Assembly: GCF_003576315.1 (NCBI RefSeq)
Contig: NZ_QWFZ01000039.1
Location: 62,001 to 126,000 of the forward strand
DNA: 64,000 nt
Source of the DNA: Henriciella mobilis
GTDB taxonomy: Bacteria > Pseudomonadota > Alphaproteobacteria > Caulobacterales > Hyphomonadaceae
Reading direction: 5' to 3'
The notes below the pieces were generated by a model. That model ran no database searches, was not told where the DNA came from, and saw nothing but the letters and a program-made list of their open reading frames with translations. The position numbers and the translations under genes are program-made. Below are positions 46,147 through 55,315 of the stretch, in pieces; position 1 is the stretch's first letter; each line of letters starts with the position of its first letter.

Positions 46147-47081
46147 TGCGTCATCCCCATCGCTCGCGCAAACAGGTTGGCAAGGGCACAAGAACCGACG
46201 CGCTCTGCAGCACTATCGGCGCGGCTCGTCAGAATTATTGGCACTTTTGCCCCGATGACGAGCCCAGCAGCGGCGGCGCCGGCCAAATAGTCAAGTTGCT
46301 TCGCGATCATATTGCCCGCCTCGAGTGAAGGCACCACCAGAATATCTGCTGCTCCTGCGACAGGTGAGGTCATTCCCTTAGCCGCAACCGCCTCAGCAGA
46401 AATTGCCAGGTCAAATGCAAGCGGACCATCCAGCAGGCCGCCAACGATCTGCTTCCGGTCCGCCATTTTGCACAAGGCGGCCGCGTCGATGGTCGAAGGA
46501 ATGTTCGGGTCGACCTCTTCTGTGGCGGAAAGGATCGCCACCAGCGGCGTTGGAACACCAATCGCGATGGCGAGCTCTATTGCATTTTGAACGATGTCCC
46601 GCTTCGTTTTGAGGTCCGGCGTAATATTGATGGCGCCATCCGTGATCATCAGATGCTTGGGGTAAGCCGGTGTCTCCATGACGAAGACATGGCTCATCCG
46701 GCGTTCAGTCCGCAGGCCGTTCGACTTGTCGATGATAGCCTTCATGAGCTCGTTTGTGTGAATTGCACCTTTCATAATGGCGTTCACACTGCCTTCGCCC
46801 GCTAGTTTCGCTGCCATGGCGGCCGCAGCGTGGCTGTGAGGCGTGTCTATCAACTCCACGCGCGATAGATCGATTCCTGTGGATTTAGCCGCAGATGCAA
46901 TCTTGTCCCTCGGGCCAATAAGAACCGGTTCTATCAGTCCCGCAGTCTTTGCATCCATAGCGCCGCCAAGAGAAAGGTGATCAACTGGATGCACCACAGC
47001 CGTTCGAAGCGGCTTGCCTTTTGCTTTGGCAATCATCTCTTGAAATGCTTGCGTGGGGTCCGAAGCGGCGGAAGAAGACAT
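46143..47081 (-). CDS. pta: Phosphate acetyl/butyryltransferase
   Basis: A 312-residue enzyme of the PTA_PTB family that swaps CoA and phosphate on acetyl (or butyryl). GAIHTNELM, SHVFVMETP, ITDGAINI and VPSLEAGNMIAKQL are typical. It lacks the N-terminal DRTGG/AAA region of long Pta and the MaoC hydratase domain found fused in some relatives. The start at ATG 47081 is preceded by AAAGG; the reading frame is open 44 codons further but without support. With ackA it makes or consumes acetyl phosphate. Confidence 0.9.
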   Translation of the reverse strand: MSSSAASDPTQAFQEMIAKAKGKPLRTAVVHPVDHLSLGGAMDAKTAGLIEPVLIGPRDKIASAAKSTGIDLSRVELIDTPHSHAAAAMAAKLAGEGSVNAIMKGAIHTNELMKAIIDKSNGLRTERRMSHVFVMETPAYPKHLMITDGAINITPDLKTKRDIVQNAIELAIAIGVPTPLVAILSATEEVDPNIPSTIDAAALCKMADRKQIVGGLLDGPLAFDLAISAEAVAAKGMTSPVAGAADILVVPSLEAGNMIAKQLDYLAGAAAAGLVIGAKVPIILTSRADSAAERVGSCALANLFARAMGMTH

Positions 47082-47196
47082 CGACGCGTACCTTTTGGCT
47101 GTCAGCGATCCATTGAGCCCCGTTGAACGGCCCGCATCAAGAGCCAGCGAAGCGAAATACGCAGCGCCTCGCTCGTTACGCGACTGGTTCCGCAGC

Positions 47197-47841
47197 CTAA
47201 GCCGCTTTCCCAACAGGATTATTGCTCGTGATAGCTGATTCCAATACGCCAGGACGATGCCAAGCGCCCTCCGGTCGGATCAAGATGTATGGATCCGAGT
47301 ACGGCGTGATCGTGGATGGGTGCAGCGGTACGGGAATATCGATTTCAAGATATTCATAGCCTGAGAAAGAAAAACTCGGTCGGTCTTCGCGGAGCTTGCA
47401 GATCAGCACCTTTGACCAGAGCCGCCAGAGGCGGGCCTGAATTTGTCCGATCATCAGCCTGTAGCCCTTTATCGCTGCTATTTCAAAGGCGTGGGCGAGC
47501 AGGATCCGATCCAGAAATCGCCCTCGGGCGCGCGGAAGAATGCAAACCCTTTCGATTTTTCCGAAAGCGGAGAACCATCTCAGCCTCAATGTGGCAACAG
47601 GCTCGTCGTCAATAAAGCCCAGCAGATGCAAACCTGCGAGGTCATTTCCGTCATACTCCTCATCATATGGGCAATTCTGTTCGGCCAGGAAGACAGCAGC
47701 CCGCAAGGCGAAGACTTTCTGCAGGTCGTCCAATGTCCTAGCCACTTTGACCGTCGTTCGATCAAAATGATGCCTGCCGGGTTTCGTGCGAAGCACCGCA
47801 GCACCAGTACCCGGATAATCAAGTGAATTTGAATTCTTCAT
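47197..47841 (-). CDS. GNAT family N-acetyltransferase
   Basis: A 214-residue acyltransferase. The GNAT core is seen in VFLAEQNCPYDEEYDGND, LGFIDDEPVATLRLRW and IERVCILPRARGRFLDRILLAHAFEIA, the last being the acetyl-CoA-binding motif A region. The C-terminal 80 residues are unlike standard GNATs and may form the acceptor site. Its ATG overlaps the stop of the upstream unknown gene (ATGA), so the two probably work together. Acceptor unknown. Confidence 0.78.
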   Translation of the reverse strand: MKNSNSLDYPGTGAAVLRTKPGRHHFDRTTVKVARTLDDLQKVFALRAAVFLAEQNCPYDEEYDGNDLAGLHLLGFIDDEPVATLRLRWFSAFGKIERVCILPRARGRFLDRILLAHAFEIAAIKGYRLMIGQIQARLWRLWSKVLICKLREDRPSFSFSGYEYLEIDIPVPLHPSTITPYSDPYILIRPEGAWHRPGVLESAITSNNPVGKAA

Positions 47842-48410
47842 GCCACAGGATCAAAAACAAAGAGGTCCGGAAGTCCTCCTTGAAGACGCCGGAAACCGAG
47901 TGACATCATGGACCGCGCGCCATCCTCCGTTGCGCCACGTGCATAACACGGCACGGGTGCATACAGAGACACTCTGACCGACGCAGAAGCAGACATGACG
48001 GAACGGCGCGCTGCTTTTGTCCCCCCCGCATAGCATCCAACATACAAGCCGAATATCGGAGTATTGGCAGGAGCAACGTGGCGAAGGGCCGGATCAGACG
48101 GGTCGAATTCTCCATCCTCAACGCTGGCCCTACCCTCGAAGGTCAACGGAACGATTAAATAGAGACCGTCTATCGGATCTCCTGTGACCCAGATCGTCAT
48201 TTTGGTAATCATATCCAGCGTGTATACAACTTCTGCTCGCGCAAGTGTGCCGCCGATCAGCATTTCGCCGAGCGCGAGAGCCGCTTCAATGTTGCTGGGC
48301 TCACATCGCCTCAGGCCATGGGCCATCATTGCCTCAGTCATCTCCTCAGGAGTGACCGTGCAATACGGATAGCTGGTAAATGGCACAACCGACTGGTGAA
48401 TCGTCATCAC
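47838..48410 (-). CDS. Protein of unknown function, paired with GNAT gene
   Basis: A 190-residue protein I do not recognise. It has no signal peptide or transmembrane helix. An Ala/Leu-rich helix (about 43-60: IEAALALGEMLIGGTLARAE) is followed by beta-strand patterns, and the C-terminus GFRRLQGGLPDLFVFDP looks like the final strand of an acyltransferase-like fold. It is preceded by a ribosome-binding GGGAGAAA sequence. It is the first gene of a two-gene unit with the GNAT and is divergent from a LysR regulator, the usual layout for a LysR-controlled target. Confidence 0.7.
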   Translation of the reverse strand: MMTIHQSVVPFTSYPYCTVTPEEMTEAMMAHGLRRCEPSNIEAALALGEMLIGGTLARAEVVYTLDMITKMTIWVTGDPIDGLYLIVPLTFEGRASVEDGEFDPSDPALRHVAPANTPIFGLYVGCYAGGTKAARRSVMSASASVRVSLYAPVPCYARGATEDGARSMMSLGFRRLQGGLPDLFVFDPVA

Positions 48411-48438
48411 ATTTCTCCCTTTGCGGGAGATGTTTGTT

Positions 48439-48469
48439 AATTCGCGTGTAAGTTGTCAACCGGCGAATT
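48439..48469. promoter_or_regulatory. Candidate LysR-type operator
   Basis: In the 124-base divergent gap, AATTCGC and GCGAATT form a perfect 7-bp inverted repeat with a 17-base spacer. The spacer holds a second palindrome, GTTG-T-CAAC (48452-48460). Nested dyads of this kind are what LysR regulators bind next to their own gene. Confidence 0.55.
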
Positions 48470-48534
48470 TACTTTTCGGCCCATGCCTTGCTACTAGCCA
48501 AACGAGGCCGCTGAGATGTCGGAAGGATCTGATC

Positions 48535-49518
48535 ATGAGCCAAAACCAGTTGGACTGGGACAAGCTGCGCGTGTTCAGCGTAGTTGCCGATCTGAAAAGC
48601 TTCACGGCCGCTGCCAAGAAACTTGGTGAATCGACGCCAACAGTCAGCCGCAAGATCGATGACCTTGAGCGAAAGCTTAACTGCGAACTCCTTCTACGGA
48701 CACATAGGGGCGTCGAGCTGACGGAAGCGGGACGTGTCGTGGAGGCGCACGTTCACGCAATTACGGAAAAAGCCAACTCGATCTGGTACGATGTATGCGC
48801 GCTCGACATCGAAGGAACCGGTAGAATCAGGATGGCCGCTGGCGATGGCGTTGCCTCTCACTGGTTAACGAGAACCATTCCGGAGTTCCTGGGTACACAT
48901 CCCGGAATAGAACTCGAACTGAAAATTTCGGACGAAGACGTCAACCTGTTGTCGGGCGACGCAGACATGACAATTGCGTGGGAGCAGCCACGCCACCGCG
49001 ATCTGCTGTCACAGCGTCTCGGGGTATTGCACTACATGTTTTTTGCTTCGCCCGAATACCTGGCACAACACGGCGAGCCGGAAAGCCTGTTTGATCTGCA
49101 GGGACATACTTGCTTGCTACATTCGAACTATCAGAATCAGATCGATGCATGGAGCACACGTGCGCACGACCTGAAAAAGGCGCTTTCTTATTCTGTCATC
49201 ACAAATTCAGGAACTGTTCTTCGCGAAGTCTGTGCACGGGGTGGCGGAATAGCCGTGTTGCCATCTTACGTGGCTGAACTCGATCCGGAACGCCTGGTTC
49301 CTCTGTCGCTTCCGGAAATAGCGCCGATCCGATTCTGGCTAGTCTATACGCAGCGAATGCAACGCCTCTCCCGCGGGCGAATTGTCATAGACTGGATGCG
49401 GAAACAGTTCAGTGAGGATGTCAGCCCGTGGTTCATGGATACGTTCGTCCATCCGGCCAAACGAAGTCGGCCAGACGGCGAACAATCAGACCAAGCCAAA
49501 TCTGCTAGATCGTCTTGA
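48535..49518 (+). CDS. LysR family transcriptional regulator
   Basis: A 327-residue regulator. The winged helix-turn-helix occupies about residues 8-68 (LRVFSVVADLKSFTAAAKKLGESTPTVSRKIDDLE), and a LysR substrate-binding domain follows from about 95. The start is the ATG at 48535, which has GGAAGGA upstream; a frame open 38 codons further back would cross the operator. It probably controls the divergent unknown-GNAT pair and itself. Its last 14 bases overlap the end of the convergent Xre-type gene. Confidence 0.92.
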   Translation: MSQNQLDWDKLRVFSVVADLKSFTAAAKKLGESTPTVSRKIDDLERKLNCELLLRTHRGVELTEAGRVVEAHVHAITEKANSIWYDVCALDIEGTGRIRMAAGDGVASHWLTRTIPEFLGTHPGIELELKISDEDVNLLSGDADMTIAWEQPRHRDLLSQRLGVLHYMFFASPEYLAQHGEPESLFDLQGHTCLLHSNYQNQIDAWSTRAHDLKKALSYSVITNSGTVLREVCARGGGIAVLPSYVAELDPERLVPLSLPEIAPIRFWLVYTQRMQRLSRGRIVIDWMRKQFSEDVSPWFMDTFVHPAKRSRPDGEQSDQAKSARSS

Positions 49519-49876
49519 GTATCGTGGCGATTGCCTCAAGTTTCTTTGGATCATCGATCGTCCGGATCAGCCGCGCAATCTCTCCACGACTACGATCCAG
49601 TTCGGTGTCGCCATTACCCGAATCTGCAAGAGCATCTTCCGGGAATAGGTGATCAACGGGAACCGACAAGATGTTGGCAATGGCAGCCAAAGTCCCGGCA
49701 CTAATCCTGTTCGTGCCGTTCTCGTACTTGTGAACCTGCTGGTAGGACAAACCCAGTTTCTTTGCGAGGTCATCGAGGGTCATGCCGACGCGACGTCGCG
49801 CCTGTCTGACCAGTTGTCCAATCCCACGATCTGCATCGCTCACCTTTCTTGGTGAGGCTGAAAGCACAGTTGCCAT
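49505..49876 (-). CDS. Xre-family helix-turn-helix regulator
   Basis: A 123-residue protein with a Cro/C1-type HTH (about 18-76: GQLVRQARRRVGMTLDDLAKKLGLSYQQVHKYENGTNRIS). A short C-terminal tail contains EIARLIRTIDDPKKLEAIATIL. Small regulators of this shape are common in alphaproteobacterial chromosomes and are not by themselves phage markers. It has a free promoter region upstream and converges on the LysR gene. Confidence 0.9.
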   Translation of the reverse strand: MATVLSASPRKVSDADRGIGQLVRQARRRVGMTLDDLAKKLGLSYQQVHKYENGTNRISAGTLAAIANILSVPVDHLFPEDALADSGNGDTELDRSRGEIARLIRTIDDPKKLEAIATILKTI

Positions 49877-50212
49877 GTTCCCCTCATTCTACTTGAACTA
49901 GCGTGAATTCCTACCTTTATAGTTTCGACCTAAGATCGCGTAAGAGCAATACGGGAGAGTGTTACAATAACTTTGTATGTGGGTTCGATTCGGAGAAATA
50001 TCCGAGCTGGCACAACGATCAAAAAAAGAAGGCCGCCGAAATGGCGGCCTAGGTATAGCAAGAAGGACGTCATCCTTTGAACTCAACGTAGTAACGTCGC
50101 TTTCAAGGCTGACAGTCACTTTCTAACAGATGCAAGCTGAACGTTATAAATGACAGGTTGTTGTGAGCTGTTCATCTAGCTTCTCGAAGTGATCAGGTCT
50201 GTAGAAGCTGTA
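49877..50212. other. 336-base stretch without a protein gene
   Basis: Between the Xre regulator and the CaiB-type gene. The left part should hold the Xre promoter. A strong minus-strand terminator sits at 50021-50050. The 160 bases between that terminator and the CaiB-type stop have no credible reading frame; they are either a long 3-prime UTR or a small RNA gene on the minus strand. Confidence 0.45.
50021..50050 (-). terminator. Rho-independent terminator on the minus strand
   Basis: GGCCGCC and GGCGGCC form a perfect 7-bp GC stem with a 5-base loop (8 bp if the outer A-T pair is counted). Read on the minus strand it is followed by TTCTTTTTTT. It would end transcription coming from the CaiB-type gene or from a small RNA between the two. 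Confidence 0.8.
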
Positions 50213-51310
50213 TCAGGCGATCTCCCAGTCCTTGAGGATTTCGTCATTGTGAGCGCCCGGTGATGCCGGCGGCCGCTGAATAGCCCCGGGGGTTTTGGAA
50301 AACCTTGGGGCTGGGGCTGGTTGCGTGACCCCCTCGACCTCGACAAACGTTTCGCGCGCCAAATTGTGCGGATGCTGCGGAGCTTCAGCAAGGGAAAGGA
50401 CGGGGGCGAAACACACATCTGTCCCCTCCATCAAAGCGCACCACTCGTCTCTGGTTTTGGTCTTGATGACGGCCGTGATCTTTTCTTTGAGCTCTGGCCA
50501 CTGGTCGCGCGCCATCTGGTTTTGAAATGCCGGATCGTCCAGGCCCGCCTTTTCCAGTAGCAGCGCGTAGAACTGAGGTTCGATTGATCCAATCGAAACA
50601 TACTTGGCGTCGCTGGTCTCGTAACAGTCATAGAATGGCGCACCGCCATCAAGCAGATTGGCCTGACGTTCGTCTGTCCAAATACCCATGGCGCGCATTC
50701 CGTAAAACATCGACGTCAGGGATGCTGCGCCGTCTGTCATCGCCACATCAATGACCTGACCTTCACCTGTGTTGCGCGCGCTTATAATCGCGGCAAGCAG
50801 CCCAAAGGCGAGGTAAAGCGCGCCGCCTCCGTAATCACCGATAAGATTAAGGGGCGGGTATGGAGCCTCTCCCTTGCGTCCCATCGCGCCGAGCGCACCC
50901 GTCAGGGCAATATAGTTCAGGTCATGGCCAGCCGCATGTGAGAGCGGACCCGTTTGTCCCCAACCTGTCATTCGGCCATAAGCCAGTTTCGGATTGCGCT
51001 TCAACGCAACGTCCGGCCCTAGCCCGAGCCGTTCCATGACACCAGGTCGAAACCCCTCAATAAGGCCATCGGCTTTTTCAATGAGCTTCAGCGCCGTTTC
51101 GATGTCGTCGGCATTCTTCAGATCCAAGGCAATGGAACGACGCCCGCGCGACTCCACATTTGCAGGTGTCGCAGCTCGGCCGCCCCCACCAGCCCGATCA
51201 ATGCGGATCACGTCGGCGCCGAGATCCGACATCAACATACCGCAGAATGGCCCCGGGCCTATGCCCTGAAATTCCACAATTTTTATTCCGTCGAGTGGTC
51301 CGCTTGCCAT
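50213..51310 (-). CDS. CaiB/BaiF CoA-transferase family, alpha-methylacyl-CoA racemase-like
   Basis: A 365-residue family III CoA-transferase-fold protein. It is closest in pattern to alpha-methylacyl-CoA racemase, with [11 protein letters not shown] (catalytic His), [14 protein letters not shown] (catalytic Asp in GDYGGG), RIDRAGGGG and [17 protein letters not shown]. Racemases epimerise 2-methylacyl-CoA for beta-oxidation of branched lipids. It is a single gene with its own upstream gap. No neighbouring beta-oxidation genes support a pathway. Confidence 0.87.
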   Translation of the reverse strand: MASGPLDGIKIVEFQGIGPGPFCGMLMSDLGADVIRIDRAGGGGRAATPANVESRGRRSIALDLKNADDIETALKLIEKADGLIEGFRPGVMERLGLGPDVALKRNPKLAYGRMTGWGQTGPLSHAAGHDLNYIALTGALGAMGRKGEAPYPPLNLIGDYGGGALYLAFGLLAAIISARNTGEGQVIDVAMTDGAASLTSMFYGMRAMGIWTDERQANLLDGGAPFYDCYETSDAKYVSIGSIEPQFYALLLEKAGLDDPAFQNQMARDQWPELKEKITAVIKTKTRDEWCALMEGTDVCFAPVLSLAEAPQHPHNLARETFVEVEGVTQPAPAPRFSKTPGAIQRPPASPGAHNDEILKDWEIA

Positions 51311-51436
51311 TGAAGGCCCTCCCTTGCGTCAGTGCGCCGGCTGCGCGCTGTTTGGTTCAAGTTGTGGTCGGGAACATACGCGCGGAAACTGCACTGTGAA
51401 GGCATTCCCCAACGTCTATCGATGGTATGCGAAGGC

Positions 51437-54400
51437 TCAGGACGAGACCAACAGTCCGGATAGCTCTCCAAGTAGATTTCGAACAAGCTTCACACGCCTG
51501 TCGTTCTCGGCGGGCGACTGCGATATCACCAGCTTTGAATCTGGACGCAGCCGATACAGGTTCGGTCTCGACCGAACCAGTGCCATCAACTGGCCCGGGT
51601 CGAGAGGCGTGTCTTCCCGGAACGCCATAACAATACCCTTCGGCCCGGCATCAAGCTTCGATATTCCCAGCGCTTTGCAAGCGGCCTTGATTGAAGTGAT
51701 ATCCAGGAGTTGCTTGGTCTCTTCCGGCAGAGGGCCGAAGCGATCAATGAGTTCTGCCGCGAAGCCTTCCCTACCTTGCTCTGTATCGATATCAGCAAGC
51801 CGACGATAAAGCCCCAGTCGGACGCTCAAGTCCTCGACATAGTCTTCAGGTATCAGAACGGCGACACCCAGATTGATCTGCGGGGACCAGTCATCAGCGA
51901 CCTCTTGGCCCTCACCACCTTTTCCGGCCTTCAGGGCATTCACGGCGTCTTCCAGCATGGATTGGTAAAGCTCGACCCCTACTTCGCGGACATGTCCCGA
52001 TTGCTGGTCTCCCAATAGGTTACCCGAGCCCCGCATGTCGAGATCGTGACTTGCGAGCTGGAACCCGGCACCGAGACTATCCAGCGATTGGAGGATTTTA
52101 AGGCGGCGCTCGGCACCGGGGGTCATGACCTGATCACGTGGTGTCGTCAAATAAGCATACGCCCGCAGTTTCGAGCGGCCGACCCGCCCCCGAAGTTGGT
52201 AGAGCTGCGCAAGTCCGAAACGGTCTGCGCGGTGAACGAGCAACGTATTCGCGCGCGGAATGTCCAGTCCACTTTCGACGATCGTGGTCGAAAGAAGGAC
52301 ATCATACTGGCCCTCATAAAATGCCGTCATAATGTCTTCTAGTTCAGTCGCTGGCATCTGGCCGTGTGCGACAACAAAGCTCACTTCGGGAACGTTATCC
52401 CGCATGAAGGCTTCAAGCTCGTCGAGGTCTGCGATCCGTGGGGCGACAAAGAATGCCTGACCGCCCCGATACTTCTCCCGCAAAAGGGCTTCGCGCATGG
52501 CAACCGTATCAAACTCCGTTACGTAAGTTCGCACAGAGAGCCGATCGACGGGCGGTGTGGCGATGATTGACAAGTCGCGAATGCCCGTGAGCGCCATCTG
52601 AAGCGTGCGCGGAATCGGCGTGGCGGACAGCGTCAACACATGTACGTCAGCTTTTAGCTCTTTCAGCCGTTCCTTGTGCTTCACGCCAAATCGTTGCTCC
52701 TCATCAACGATCAGAAGGCCGAGCCGCTTGAATTCCATGGACTGGGACAGCAGGGCATGAGTGCCAACCACAATATCTATCTCGCCACTCGCCAATCCAT
52801 CCCGCGTTTTCGTTGCTTCGCCCTGACTGACCATGCGGGAAAGGTGGCGCACCTTCACAGGCCAGCTCGCAAACCGCTCGCTGAAGGAATTGAAGTGCTG
52901 GCGAGCGAGAAGGGTTGTTGGCGCGATGACAGCGACCTGCATGCCACTCATCGCGGCAACGAAAGCTGCGCGCAGAGCCACCTCCGTCTTGCCGAAGCCC
53001 ACATCGCCGCAGACGAGACGATCCATCGGCTTGCCACTTGCCAGGTCTTCCAGCGTGTCTTCGATGGCATTCAGCTGGTCGTCGGTTTCTTCGTAGGGGA
53101 ACCGGGCGGCAAATTCTTCATAAAGCCCCTGCCCCGTCGTTGTCGGCTCGGCGCGTTTGAGTTCGCGTGCAGCGGCAATCTCCAGCAGTTCCGCGGCCAT
53201 TTCCAGAATTCGCTTCTTGGCCTTGGCCTTGCGGCTCTGCCAGCCAGCACCGCCCAGCCTGTCAATCGCGCTTTCCGCATCTTCACTGCCGTAGCGGCTG
53301 ATCAGATCGATATTCTCAACCGGCAAATATATCCGATCACCACCGGCATAGCTGAGTTCCAGGCAGTCATGAGGCGCTCCGGTGAGCTCAAGCGTCTTCA
53401 GCCCCTCATAGCGCCCGACACCGTGATCGACATGAACGACGAGGTCTCCTGTGTTTAGCGAAGCAGCTTCAGCTATAAAATTCGCTGCCTTTCGCTTCCG
53501 CCGAGGGGCGGCAAGCCGGTCACCCAGGACGTCGGGCTCGGCGATGAAGACCAGACCGTCGCTTTCAATCCCTTGCTCGAGCGGAATCTCGACGACGGAC
53601 AGTCCAGCCGACTGCGCGGCCTCGAGGGAATGGACGATTGGCAGATCAGCCAGGCCGTGATCTTCGAGAACATTCACGAGGCGGTCCGCAGAACCAGCGG
53701 TCCAGGCGCCAAAAACGACAGTGCGGCCTTGTTCGCGAACATGTTTTGCGTGTTTTGCAGCCTCCTCGAAGACATTGCAATCTGGCTTAGCCCGCTCCGG
53801 CGCGAAATCGCGCCCGGGCCGTCCGCCAAGATCGAAACCACCCGCTCCCGAGGACGGCTGGAACCTTGCGACGCCGCGGTGAGAGAGCGTCGCATCCAGC
53901 TCGGCGGGACTGATGTAAAGGTCGTCGGGGGGCAGGACGCGAGCCGGCCGGCCGTCGCTCGCGGCTTCCATGCGCGTTGCGTGATAGTCTTCAGCTTGAG
54001 TGCGTCTTTCTGCAGCGGCTTCGCCGGCGAGGTAACCGAAGGCAATCAGCGCATCTTCGCCCATATAATCGAACAGGGTTTCCAGATGCTCGTGAAACAA
54101 GGGGAGCCAGTTTTCCAGGCCTTGGCGACGTATTTGGGCCCGGGCCGCTTCATACATCGTGTCACCCGACGGCGCTCCTATGGCTGATAGATACTTTTCC
54201 CGAAAAAGGCTGAGCGTTTCGTCCGAGAAGAGAATTTCAGAAACTGGGGCCAGTGCAACAGAACGCAAAGTGCCGGTCGAGACTTGTGTCTCGGCATCAA
54301 ACGACTTCAGGTGTTCCAGAGTATCCCCGAAGAGATCCAGCCGTATTGGTTCAGCACTCGTGGGCGGAAAAATGTCGATGATCCCGCCGCGAATTGAGTA

Positions 54401-54889
54401 ATCGCCGCGCTCACGTACGGTGCTTGCTCGAACATATCCATTCACATTGAGATAATCGACCAGGGCCTTTTCATCGACACGCTCGCCTACAGCCAGGGAA
54501 AAGCTGGCCTTGCGCATCGTTTCGCGAGGCGGCACGCGCTGGACAAGCGAGGACCCGGTTGTGACGACGAGCACCGGCTTGGAGTGATCGCTTGCGTTCG
54601 CCAGCCGTGCGAGGGCCGCACACCTTTGAGATGCGATGGCCGGACTCGGGCTCATTCGGTCAAAGGGCAAGATGTCCCAACCCGGAATGTAGATAACATC
54701 CATGGTCGGTCGATTGAACTGGGCGATCTTCAGTGCCGTCGACGCCGTCTTTTCGTCTCTTGCAACGTACAATGCCCACTTGCCGGCGGAGTCTATCGCT
54801 TGCTGAAGCGCTAACAGATCAAATCCGAATGGCGCACCGGACACGATTGTCGGCGCAGACAAGGCACTGAGAAACTTGCTGTTCGGCAT
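51437..54889 (-). CDS. mfd: Transcription-repair coupling factor
   Basis: An 1150-residue translocase that removes stalled RNA polymerase and recruits UvrA. From the N-terminus it has the UvrB-like domains, a CarD-like RNA polymerase-interaction domain (about 480-570, GDLVVHVDHGVGRYEG), the RecG-like helicase core with Walker A CGDVGFGKTE and DEEQRFG, the TRG motif region and a C-terminal TRCF domain. It lies 62 bases after sdhE on the same strand. The sdhE-mfd / recG divergent order is conserved in Alphaproteobacteria. Confidence 0.97.
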   Translation of the reverse strand: MPNSKFLSALSAPTIVSGAPFGFDLLALQQAIDSAGKWALYVARDEKTASTALKIAQFNRPTMDVIYIPGWDILPFDRMSPSPAIASQRCAALARLANASDHSKPVLVVTTGSSLVQRVPPRETMRKASFSLAVGERVDEKALVDYLNVNGYVRASTVRERGDYSIRGGIIDIFPPTSAEPIRLDLFGDTLEHLKSFDAETQVSTGTLRSVALAPVSEILFSDETLSLFREKYLSAIGAPSGDTMYEAARAQIRRQGLENWLPLFHEHLETLFDYMGEDALIAFGYLAGEAAAERRTQAEDYHATRMEAASDGRPARVLPPDDLYISPAELDATLSHRGVARFQPSSGAGGFDLGGRPGRDFAPERAKPDCNVFEEAAKHAKHVREQGRTVVFGAWTAGSADRLVNVLEDHGLADLPIVHSLEAAQSAGLSVVEIPLEQGIESDGLVFIAEPDVLGDRLAAPRRKRKAANFIAEAASLNTGDLVVHVDHGVGRYEGLKTLELTGAPHDCLELSYAGGDRIYLPVENIDLISRYGSEDAESAIDRLGGAGWQSRKAKAKKRILEMAAELLEIAAARELKRAEPTTTGQGLYEEFAARFPYEETDDQLNAIEDTLEDLASGKPMDRLVCGDVGFGKTEVALRAAFVAAMSGMQVAVIAPTTLLARQHFNSFSERFASWPVKVRHLSRMVSQGEATKTRDGLASGEIDIVVGTHALLSQSMEFKRLGLLIVDEEQRFGVKHKERLKELKADVHVLTLSATPIPRTLQMALTGIRDLSIIATPPVDRLSVRTYVTEFDTVAMREALLREKYRGGQAFFVAPRIADLDELEAFMRDNVPEVSFVVAHGQMPATELEDIMTAFYEGQYDVLLSTTIVESGLDIPRANTLLVHRADRFGLAQLYQLRGRVGRSKLRAYAYLTTPRDQVMTPGAERRLKILQSLDSLGAGFQLASHDLDMRGSGNLLGDQQSGHVREVGVELYQSMLEDAVNALKAGKGGEGQEVADDWSPQINLGVAVLIPEDYVEDLSVRLGLYRRLADIDTEQGREGFAAELIDRFGPLPEETKQLLDITSIKAACKALGISKLDAGPKGIVMAFREDTPLDPGQLMALVRSRPNLYRLRPDSKLVISQSPAENDRRVKLVRNLLGELSGLLVSS

Positions 54890-54951
54890 TTGGAGGACGA
54901 TTTCAGTATTGGCAGATGGACGGAGCGACTGAAAGCCGACACACGGCCGGA

Positions 54952-55218
54952 TCAGGCCCGAGGGTCGTACTCGAAGCTCAGAAGCCGGTCCAGAACGGGG
55001 CCTGCATAATTGGGCGGAACCGGCTTGTTACCCACAATCCAAGCGTAGACCTCCCAGTCAGGTGTCGCCAGCAGGCGTTCGAACTCCTGAAGCTCATTTT
55101 CAGACATGGCCCCGATATGCTGGTCCGCGAACTGGCCCATGATAAGATCCATTTCGCGAAATCCACGGCGCCAAGCGCGGAAATTCAGTTTGCGTCGTCT
55201 CTCGTCCATGACTTTCAT
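54952..55218 (-). CDS. sdhE: Succinate dehydrogenase assembly factor SdhE
   Basis: An 88-residue all-helical protein that helps insert covalent FAD into SdhA. The RGxxE motif is seen as RRGFREMD (about residues 17-24), and the C-terminal WIVGN segment is typical. Length is normal. An ATG three codons in (55209) is an alternative start. Divergent from recG and followed by mfd. Confidence 0.92.
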   Translation of the reverse strand: MKVMDERRRKLNFRAWRRGFREMDLIMGQFADQHIGAMSENELQEFERLLATPDWEVYAWIVGNKPVPPNYAGPVLDRLLSFEYDPRA

Positions 55219-55315
55219 TCCGTTTGCCCGTCCGGTGACTTAGTGCAATCCAGCCGCACTTCCCAGAGGCGAACATCAATTGCTCCTGACGGCGCTTTCG
55301 CTATTGTCCGGCGCC

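Noticed and set aside
49505-49876. Small Xre-type regulator as a prophage remnant
   Set aside because: No integrase, attachment site or other phage gene nearby, and composition is like the neighbours.
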